From Prevotellaceae bacterium (GTDB lineage Bacteria > Bacteroidota > Bacteroidia > Bacteroidales > UBA932), in NCBI GenBank assembly GCA_031284065.1, contig JAITAP010000057.1, positions 1 through 10,971 on the forward strand: a DNA stretch of 10,971 nucleotides, given 5' to 3'. The notes beneath the pieces were generated by a model. That model had not been told where the DNA came from. It was given only the letters and a program-made list of their open reading frames with translations, and ran no database searches. Both the position numbers and the translations under genes were made by a program. The stretch's first letter is position 1; the number at the start of each line of letters is the position of its first letter. Shown one piece after another: positions 5,821 through 10,971 of the stretch.

Positions 5821-6951
5821 ATGGCTACCAAAAATAACCGTCGCCTGTCAATTATCAACTATCAATTGATAGTTAAGGAGTTTCGGCACATATTTCGGGA
5901 CACGCGCAGCATGTTGATTTTGCTTGCAATGCCCGTTGTGCAAATCATCCTCTTTGGGTTTGCCATCACCAACGAGGTGAAAAACGCGCAGGTTGCCGTT
6001 TTCGACCCCTCCAAAGACGCTGCCACCACGCGCCTCACCGAGCGTATTCACGCAAGCCGCCACTTTGACGTGGTGTGGCATTTGAGCAGCGCCGCCGAGG
6101 CCGGCGAGGTGTTCAAGGAGGGGCGGGTAAACCTCGTCGTTGTCTTTAGCGAAAATTTTGGCGAAAATATATGGCGCACAGGCGAGGCAACGGTGCAGCT
6201 CATTGCCGACGCTACCGACCCCAACCAAGCCGTAACGCTCACCGGCTACGCCTCAAGCATCATTGCCGACTACCGGCAGGAGCTGCTGGCGGAGCGCAGC
6301 ATCCCAATTCGCGTAAAGGCGCAGGTAAACATGCTCTACAACCCGCAGCTGCAAGGCGCCTACAACTTTGTTCCCGGCGTAATGGGCATGATTTTGATAC
6401 TCATTTGCGCCATGATGACCGCCATTTCCGTTGTCCGCGAAAAGGAAACGGGCACAATGGATGTGCTGCTTGTGTCGCCCGTGAAGCCGTTAGCGCTCAT
6501 ATTCTCCAAGCTTGTGCCGTACTTTGCGCTGTCCGTCGTCAACCTGATTACCATCCTGCTGCTGTCGGTTTACGTGCTCAACGTGCCGGTGAGCGGTAGC
6601 CTGCTTGGGCTAACGGCGCTATCGCTGCTCTACATTTTTGTTTCGCTTGCGCTGGGCATGTTGATTTCCACCTTAGTCGCCACGCAGGTAGCGGCAATGC
6701 TTGCGTCGAGCATGGCGCTCATGCTCCCCGTCATGCTGCTCTCGGGCATGATGTTTCCCACAGAAAATATGCCGGCAATCCTGCAATGGCTGTCGAGCAT
6801 TGTGCCGGCGAGGTGGTACATTGCCGGCGTAAAAAAGCTGATGATAGAGGGCTTGCCCATTGCCTCGAGCCTGAAGGAAATCGCTATCCTTTCGCTCATG
6901 GCGGTAGCGCTCATGACGGCAAGCTTCAGAAAGTTGAAGAATGAACACTAA
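5821..6951 (+). CDS. ABC-2 type permease, YbhS-like
   Basis: A 376-residue inner-membrane permease with ABC-2 layout: one N-terminal membrane helix (about 31-49, MLILLAMPVVQIILFGFAI), a soluble periplasmic domain (about 50-178), then five to six membrane helices (about 185-370). Family marks are FVPGVMG at 183-189 and REKETGTMDVLLVSPVK at about 206-222, the cytosolic coupling region before TM3. Residues 10-18 (SIINYQLIV) are encoded by a perfect 18-bp palindrome and neighbouring repeat DNA, so the extreme N-terminus is unlikely to be conserved; no later ATG precedes TM1 except Met31. It pairs with the permease 15 bp downstream, and the two ATPases should drive them. Confidence 0.93.
   Translation: MATKNNRRLSIINYQLIVKEFRHIFRDTRSMLILLAMPVVQIILFGFAITNEVKNAQVAVFDPSKDAATTRLTERIHASRHFDVVWHLSSAAEAGEVFKEGRVNLVVVFSENFGENIWRTGEATVQLIADATDPNQAVTLTGYASSIIADYRQELLAERSIPIRVKAQVNMLYNPQLQGAYNFVPGVMGMILILICAMMTAISVVREKETGTMDVLLVSPVKPLALIFSKLVPYFALSVVNLITILLLSVYVLNVPVSGSLLGLTALSLLYIFVSLALGMLISTLVATQVAAMLASSMALMLPVMLLSGMMFPTENMPAILQWLSSIVPARWYIAGVKKLMIEGLPIASSLKEIAILSLMAVALMTASFRKLKNEH
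5857..5874. repeat. Perfect 18-bp palindrome inside the permease 5' end
   Basis: AACTATCAATTGATAGTT reads the same on both strands. It is embedded in TCAATTATCAACT-type sequence like that of intergenic simple repeats, yet lies in frame within codons 13-18 of the permease gene. It could have invaded the gene start or form a 5' mRNA hairpin affecting translation. Confidence 0.85.
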
Positions 6952-6966
6952 ATTACGACAAGCATT

Positions 6967-8079
6967 ATGCTAAAATTTTTAATCGAAAAAGAGTTTAAGC
7001 AGCTGGCGCGCCACTCTTTCCTGCCCAAGCTCATCATCGTGATGCCCTGCGTGATGCTGCTCGTCATGCCGTGGGTGGCCAACCATGAGGTAAAGAACGT
7101 CAACGTATGTCTGGTGGACAACGACCACAGCGCGCTCTCCTCCCGCTTGGCGCAAAAGGTATCGTCGTCTGCCTACTTTAACCTCTCCGCAACGGCCTCC
7201 GGCTACAGCGAGGCAATGCAGAGCATTGAGTCCGGCAAAGCCGATTTGATTCTGGAGGTTCAGCCGGACTTTGAGCGGCGGCTGGTGCGCGAAGGCGAGG
7301 CAGAGGTAATGCTTTCGGTCAACGCGGTAAACGGAGTAAAGGGCGGTCTGGGGAGCTCCTACCTGCTCAACATCGTGAACGACTACGCCGCCGAGCTCCG
7401 CAGCGAGCAGCTTCCCTACATGGGCGCGGCGGCAAGCGGCAGCTTTCAGCTACAGGCAAGCTACTTTTTCAACCCCAGCCTCAACTACAAGGCGTACATG
7501 GTGCCCGCGCTGATGGTGTTGCTCATCACGCTTCTCTGCGGGTTTTTGCCGGCGCTGAACATCGTCAGCGAAAAGGAATCCGGCACCATTGAGCAGCTCA
7601 ACGTAACGCCGGTAGGCAAGCTCACCTTCGTCATAGCAAAGCTGATACCGTATTGGATTGTGGGCTTCATTACCATCAGCTTCAGCTTTGCGCTGGCAGC
7701 GTTACTCTACAACCTCACGCCGGTGGGGAGCTTTGGCACGATTTACGTTTTTATCGGCGTTTACATCCTTGCCCTCTCCGGCTTTGGCCTGGTCATATCC
7801 AACTACTCCAACGCCACGCAGCAGGCCATGCTCGTCGCCTTTTTTTTCATCATGATTTTGGTGTTCATGAGCGGCCTGTTCACCCCCGTGAGCAGCATGC
7901 CGCAGTGGGCGCAGAACATCACAATTTTCAACCCGCTAAAGTACTTTATGCAGGTCATGCGGATGGTTTACCTCAAGGGCAGCAGCGTTGCCGAGCTAAC
8001 GCCCCAGCTTCTTGCGCTTTGCGGATTTGCCGTTTTTTCCAACACGTGGGCAATGCTAAGCTACAAAAAAGTCAGGTAG
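6967..8079 (+). CDS. ABC-2 type permease, YbhR-like
   Basis: A 370-residue paralogue of the preceding permease with the same plan: TM1 at about 20-38 (LPKLIIVMPCVMLLVMPWVA), a periplasmic domain to about 175, then YMVPALMVLLITLLCGFLPA (177-196) and four or more further helices. The coupling region reads SEKESGTIEQLNVTPVGK at 201-218, as in YbhR-type subunits. It starts 15 bp after the YbhS-like gene, so the two are surely co-transcribed and would make the heterodimeric pore. It is the last gene of the exporter cluster; a strong terminator follows about 70 bp downstream. Confidence 0.94.
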   Translation: MLKFLIEKEFKQLARHSFLPKLIIVMPCVMLLVMPWVANHEVKNVNVCLVDNDHSALSSRLAQKVSSSAYFNLSATASGYSEAMQSIESGKADLILEVQPDFERRLVREGEAEVMLSVNAVNGVKGGLGSSYLLNIVNDYAAELRSEQLPYMGAAASGSFQLQASYFFNPSLNYKAYMVPALMVLLITLLCGFLPALNIVSEKESGTIEQLNVTPVGKLTFVIAKLIPYWIVGFITISFSFALAALLYNLTPVGSFGTIYVFIGVYILALSGFGLVISNYSNATQQAMLVAFFFIMILVFMSGLFTPVSSMPQWAQNITIFNPLKYFMQVMRMVYLKGSSVAELTPQLLALCGFAVFSNTWAMLSYKKVR

Positions 8080-8099
8080 CGGCTTATACAGCTTCTTCG

Positions 8100-8237
8100 C
8101 GTTACGCAGGCGTATAATTTTTGACGGATTACGATGCTTGTGCAATAAAAAACATGCGGCAATTGGCTTTAATTCCCCGTAGGGGAAGCTCGGCGCAACC
8201 AATTGCCGCATGTTTTTCTTTCGAGGGCTGCGTAACG
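8100..8237. repeat. Outer inverted repeat around the terminator
   Basis: CGTTACGCAG (8100-8109) and CTGCGTAACG (8228-8237) are perfect 10-bp complementary arms enclosing the terminator hairpin at 8148-8217. Together with its inner hairpin this makes three nested palindromes. The outer pairing is 118 bp apart and may be the ends of a small inserted element. Confidence 0.6.
8148..8217. terminator. Strong bidirectional intrinsic terminator
   Basis: A perfect 19-bp stem: 8148-8166 (AAAAACATGCGGCAATTGG) with 8199-8217, ending in TTTTT on both strands, so it can stop transcription from either side. The 32-nt loop holds a further hairpin, TTCCCC-GTA-GGGGAA at 8173-8187. It lies between the convergent permease gene (plus) and the phosphatase-fold gene (minus). 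The inner hairpin has the CCCGTAGGG core also found in the palindromes at 26-228. Confidence 0.9.
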
Positions 8238-8350
8238 TGAGTTAGCAATGTGCTCTTGTTGCAACAAAGTCGATTTTGCGCGAAATATGTTTGCGGAGAT
8301 TGTTCAGATTTGTTTTACGTTATTAAGGTTATATTTTTTTTCAATCGCTA

Positions 8351-8380
8351 TCTACCACATGGCGCCCCTGCGGGATGTGG
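8351..8380 (+). repeat. Divergent copy of the CTACCA-ACAT-CCC palindromic repeat
   Basis: TCTACCACATGGCGCCCCTG followed by CGGGATGTGG aligns with 141-169 and 201-228 (TCTACCAACATTCCGTCCCT then ACGGGACGG) with one indel and several substitutions. The outer arms CCACAT (8355-8360) and ATGTGG (8375-8380) pair, with CCC/GGG inside. The surrounding 8238-8459 holds no gene; it is AT-rich, with a run of eight T at 8334-8341. Confidence 0.6.
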
Positions 8381-8459
8381 CAAGCACAAAACACACCTAC
8401 GTAAGTTAAATTATTAACTCGTATGTTGTAAATGATTTATATGTTGGCGAATTTTATAG

Positions 8460-9347
8460 CTATTTATTGTTCTCTGTTTGTGAAAAGTGAGAAGCGTCAG
8501 CTATTTCCAAGTTAACGAAAACCGGCTGGTGGTCGGAGAGGTAGATGCCGTTTCGTTTTTCCGGTACAAGCGTGTAGCTGCTTACGGCAACGTCGCCGGT
8601 TACAAATACGTAGTCAATAATCGTTCTTTTTTCAACCGGAACTTCGCCGAACCCATGAAACGTGCCGCTTACCTCCGGTACGGACGGGGCGAGCAGGCGC
8701 GTGTCAAAAAATTTTCCGTCGGCAAGCGCCTGCCGGATGACTTCCGACTCGGGCGAGGCGTTGAAATCGCCGGTGATGATGACGGGTAATCCGTTGCTCT
8801 CCGCTTTTGCGCGTTCCAGCAGCAGCTTCACGCCTTCGCGACGGGCTACTTTCCCCACGTGGTCCAAGTGCGTATTAATAAAAAACAGGCGTTTGCCGGT
8901 GTTTTTTTCTTTCAGTATTGCCCATGTAGCTATGCGCTCGCAGGCGCCGTCCCAGCCTTTCGAACCGGCAACGTCGGGCGTTTCGCTCAGCCAAAAGTAT
9001 CCCGACTTTTCCTCCTCAAGCTTGTCGCTCTTGTAGAAAATCGCGCTGTACTCGCCCTCTTCTTTGCCGTCGGTGCGCCCTACGCCGATAGCGGCATACC
9101 GGGGCAGGCGCGCTTTCAGGTCGTTGAGCTGGCTGTTCAACACCTCCTGCGTGCCCAGCAGGTCGGCGTCGTACTCCTTGATGATTTCGGCGGCAACGTC
9201 TTTCCGGTACTGCCAGCTGTTCAGGCTGTCGCCGGGGTTGTCGTAGCGAATGTTGAAGGTCATCACGCGCAGGGGCAGCGGATCGCCGGCGCAGGAGCAT
9301 AGCCCGGCCAGCAAAAAAAGTGAAAAGAAGTAAATTGCGTTTTTCAT
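8460..9347 (-). CDS. Endonuclease/exonuclease/phosphatase-family lipoprotein
   Basis: A 295-residue protein of the metal-dependent EEP fold (relatives of DNase I, exonuclease III, sphingomyelinase and inositol phosphatases). The hydrophobic signal ends in LCSC, making Cys19 the likely lipidation site, so it should be anchored in an envelope membrane facing outward. All family motifs are present: FNIR (Asn32), QEV (Glu68), NTHLDH (His160, Asp162), TGDFN (Asp194, Asn196), IDYVF (Asp245) and SDH (Asp272, His273). It should be an active hydrolase of a phosphoester, but the substrate cannot be told from the sequence; secreted Bacteroidota members are often annotated only by fold. It begins 43 bp after the recA stop on the same strand, so it might be partly co-transcribed with recA, though repeat DNA fills the gap. 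Confidence 0.93.
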   Translation of the reverse strand: MKNAIYFFSLFLLAGLCSCAGDPLPLRVMTFNIRYDNPGDSLNSWQYRKDVAAEIIKEYDADLLGTQEVLNSQLNDLKARLPRYAAIGVGRTDGKEEGEYSAIFYKSDKLEEEKSGYFWLSETPDVAGSKGWDGACERIATWAILKEKNTGKRLFFINTHLDHVGKVARREGVKLLLERAKAESNGLPVIITGDFNASPESEVIRQALADGKFFDTRLLAPSVPEVSGTFHGFGEVPVEKRTIIDYVFVTGDVAVSSYTLVPEKRNGIYLSDHQPVFVNLEIADASHFSQTENNK

Positions 9348-9360
9348 GGTTAAGTTGTGG

Positions 9361-9390
9361 TTTTTCTGTGGTTCTCCGTGCCCTTTGCGG
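9361..9390. repeat. Simple intergenic repeat of the CTGTGGTTCTCCGTG type
   Basis: TTTTTCTGTGGTTCTCCGTG then CCCTTTGCGG fills most of the 43-bp gap between the phosphatase-fold gene and recA and directly abuts the recA stop codon (9391-9393). Near-identical phrases are familiar as dispersed intergenic repeats in environmental bacterial genomes; that statement is from memory. Only one copy is in this window. Confidence 0.4.
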
Positions 9391-10413
9391 CTATTCTTCT
9401 TCCTTTTTCTTCATCGCCTCGCGCACCTTTCCTTCAATCTCTTCGGCGAGCTCAGGGTTGTCGGCAAAGAGCTTGGCCACAGCGTCGCGCCCTTGCCCCA
9501 GCTTGGTGTCGCCGTAGCTAAACCATGAGCCGCTTTTTTTGATAATGCCAAACTCCACGCCGAGGTCAACAATTTCGCCTATGCGCGATATTCCTTCGCC
9601 GAATACGAGGTCAAACTCTGCCTTGCGGAAGGGCGGCGCAAGCTTGTTTTTCACGACCTTCACGCGCACGTGGTTGCTCACCGCTTCTTCGCCCTCTTTG
9701 TTGGTGGTAACCTTACGAATGTCCACCCGTATGGAAGCGTAGAATTTGAGCGCGTTTCCGCCGGTGGTAGTTTCGGGGTTGCCGAACATTACGCCGATTT
9801 TTTCGCGCAGCTGGTTGATGAAAACGCAGGTTGTTTGCGTCTTGCTGATGGTGCCGGTAAGCTTGCGCAGGGCTTGCGACATGAGCCGCGCCTGCAATCC
9901 CACCTTATTTTCGCCCATATCGCCTTCAATTTCCGCCTTTGGGGTGAGCGCCGCCACCGAGTCTATAACCACAATATCCACCGCGCTGGAGCGGATGAGC
10001 TGGTCGGCAATTTCGAGGGCGTCCTCGCCGCTGTCCGGCTGCGAAATGAGCAAATGATTTACGTCCACGCCCAGCTGCTCGGCGTAGGTGCGGTCAAAGG
10101 CGTGCTCTGCGTCGATAATTGCCGCAATGCCGCCCAGCTTTTGCGCTTCGGCAATGGCGTGTATGGCAAGCGTAGTTTTTCCCGACGACTCGGGGCCGTA
10201 AATTTCGATAATACGGCCGCGCGGGTAGCCGCCAATGCCCAACGCCGCGTCAAGCGCAATAGAGCCGCTTGGGATAACCGGTATTTGCTCCACCTGCTTG
10301 TCGCCAAGCATCATGATGGTGCCCTTCCCAAAATCTTTGTCCAGCTTCTCAAGCGTAGCTTTCAGCGCTTTCAGCTTGTTGTCGTCAAGCTTCAAATCTT
10401 TTTCTTTTGCCAT
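9391..10413 (-). CDS. recA: Recombinase A
   Basis: A 340-residue RecA, the strand-exchange ATPase of homologous recombination and co-protease for the SOS response. Motifs in order: N-terminal polymerisation helix (KLKALKATLEKLDKDFGKGT), Walker A GPESSGKTT at 73-81, DAEHAFD at 101-107 with the catalytic Glu103, Walker B DIVVIDS at 146-152, the L1 region MGENKVGLQARLMSQALRKL at 166-185, the L2 loop region from QLREKIGVMFGNPETTTGGN (201-220), and an acidic/lysine tail ending KKKEEE. All key residues are intact and the length is normal. The start is certain from homology. No clear SOS box or Bacteroidota promoter was found upstream, where DNA is repeat-rich. Confidence 0.99.
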   Translation of the reverse strand: MAKEKDLKLDDNKLKALKATLEKLDKDFGKGTIMMLGDKQVEQIPVIPSGSIALDAALGIGGYPRGRIIEIYGPESSGKTTLAIHAIAEAQKLGGIAAIIDAEHAFDRTYAEQLGVDVNHLLISQPDSGEDALEIADQLIRSSAVDIVVIDSVAALTPKAEIEGDMGENKVGLQARLMSQALRKLTGTISKTQTTCVFINQLREKIGVMFGNPETTTGGNALKFYASIRVDIRKVTTNKEGEEAVSNHVRVKVVKNKLAPPFRKAEFDLVFGEGISRIGEIVDLGVEFGIIKKSGSWFSYGDTKLGQGRDAVAKLFADNPELAEEIEGKVREAMKKKEEE

Positions 10414-10450
10414 TTTTTTTTGCGTTTTTTATAAAGTGGGTTGTTTTTGG

Positions 10451-10602
10451 TGGAGGATTAGGAGTTTAGAAGTTATAGAAGTTGTAGGAGTTTAAGAGCG
10501 TCGAAGTTTAGGGAACATATTCTCTAACCACTCAATTTTCCAACTACTAAACTACTCTAACCGTATTACCTACTGATGTATTAACTTCTCTAACTTCCTC
10601 CA
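10451..10602. repeat. Repeat-rich recA upstream region with AACTTCTAAACTCC motifs
   Basis: The stretch is built from degenerate units of the AACTTCTAAACTCC kind and their complements. The left end (10451-10476, starting TGGAGGATTAGGAG) and the right end (10580-10602, ending CTTCCTCCA) are imperfect inverted copies. 10458-10483 is nearly the reverse complement of 1140-1164. No gene is seen from 10414 to 10616, and I could not find a confident recA promoter in it. Confidence 0.6.
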
Positions 10603-10616
10603 ATTTTGCCGCGCTA

Positions 10617-10841
10617 AGGTAGCAAATACTCCTGAACTTGCAGCGTTTCGGCAAGGTTTATTTTCCGATTTGTTGATAAATTGCCCGGCGGAAGTGTGCA
10701 ATGCCCGAACATATTGGGCAGATATATGTTTTGATTAAGCTTTAAAATGCAGAGGAACCCGGATAGCGCCCTTGCAATGATTTTCCACCACAGCTTATGC
10801 TTGGGGGGAAGCGCTTTCCACCATTCGCGTAATGTTCGTAA
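10617..10841 (-). other. In-frame open stretch after the stop at 10842; no supported gene
   Basis: On the minus strand the frame that ends at TGA 10842-10844 stays open for 75 more codons to TAG at 10614-10616. It encodes, early on, LREWWKALPPKHKLWWKII. There is no ATG near its beginning. It could be the eroded tail of the gene at 10842-10971, chance, or a sequencing error at the TGA. I see no other feature in this stretch. Confidence 0.2.
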
Positions 10842-10971
10842 TCATTCATTTGCTTCAGAGCATGGCGCAATCTTCTCGGCGTATCTCCTGTTTAGTCGGC
10901 TTACCTTGCCTGCCCTCAGGCACAGCATGAGGTAGATGAAATACACGCCGACCGGAATACCTCTGCCCGAC
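10842..10971 (-). CDS. C-terminal end of an unidentified minus-strand gene, possibly a membrane protein (partial)
   Basis: The last 42 codons of a minus-strand frame entering from beyond the window end, stopping at TGA 10842-10844. It includes a likely membrane segment, GIPVGVYFIYLMLCL, followed by a basic tail, RAGKVSRLNRRYAEKIAP, in keeping with a C-terminal membrane helix with a cytoplasmic end. G+C here is like that of the other coding regions. The family is not recognised. The competing plus-strand frame over 10747-10935 gives a Ser/His-rich, domain-free peptide and is less likely. Confidence 0.4.
   Translation of the reverse strand, partial: SGRGIPVGVYFIYLMLCLRAGKVSRLNRRYAEKIAPCSEANE

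Noticed and set aside
8355..8380. Terminator for the minus-strand phosphatase-fold gene
   Set aside because: Reading on the minus strand the hairpin is followed by A residues rather than a T tract; it fits the repeat family better.
10747..10935. Plus-strand 62-codon reading frame near the window end
   Set aside because: Ser/His-rich peptide with no recognisable motif, antisense to a more protein-like minus-strand frame.

Overview
The window looks like a chromosome segment from a member of the Bacteroidota, probably Bacteroidales-like. The reasons are the lack of Shine-Dalgarno sequences, a promoter of the CTTG-N20-CACCTTTG kind, lipoproteins with relaxed lipoboxes, a RecA of Bacteroidota length, and AT-rich gaps full of short repeats between coding DNA of visibly higher G+C. 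The placement is inferred from composition and protein style, not from a search.

Layout. Positions 1-448 hold no gene. They contain an inverted cluster of GTCCC-GTA-GGGAC palindromes, an 11-G run, a 7-bp tandem repeat and a likely promoter. Positions 449-8079 hold a co-directional plus-strand cluster: a TetR regulator, a TolC-type outer-membrane channel, a lipoprotein-like HlyD-family adaptor, an ABC ATPase, a four-helix-bundle (23S rRNA intervening-sequence type) protein, a second ABC ATPase and two ABC-2 permeases. Positions 8080-8459 are a convergent gap with a strong bidirectional terminator and another copy of the palindromic repeat. On the minus strand follow a secreted endonuclease/exonuclease/phosphatase-fold lipoprotein (8460-9347) and recA (9391-10413). 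From 10414 to the end there is repeat-rich intergenic DNA and the apparent C-terminus of a minus-strand gene that runs off the window.

How it works together. The plus-strand cluster matches the E. coli ybhG-ybhF-ybhS-ybhR exporter with its TetR regulator CecR, with a dedicated TolC added. The two ATPases look like the separated halves of YbhF. The first keeps the LSGG signature but has lost the Q-loop Gln and the switch His. The second keeps Q and H but has LPLGW in place of LSGG. Their heterodimer would have one canonical and one degenerate ATP site. The two permeases form the inner-membrane pore, the HlyD protein bridges the periplasm, and TolC opens the outer membrane. The substrate cannot be read from the sequence.

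The most unusual point is the four-helix-bundle gene sitting between the two ATPase genes. It is bracketed by two identical 67-bp direct repeats, each folding into a long hairpin, with the stop codons of the first ATPase gene and of the four-helix gene inside the left arms. This looks like a small inserted cassette. More broadly, short repeats reach into the coding ends of several genes here (tetR, hlyD, ABC 1, the four-helix gene and the first permease).
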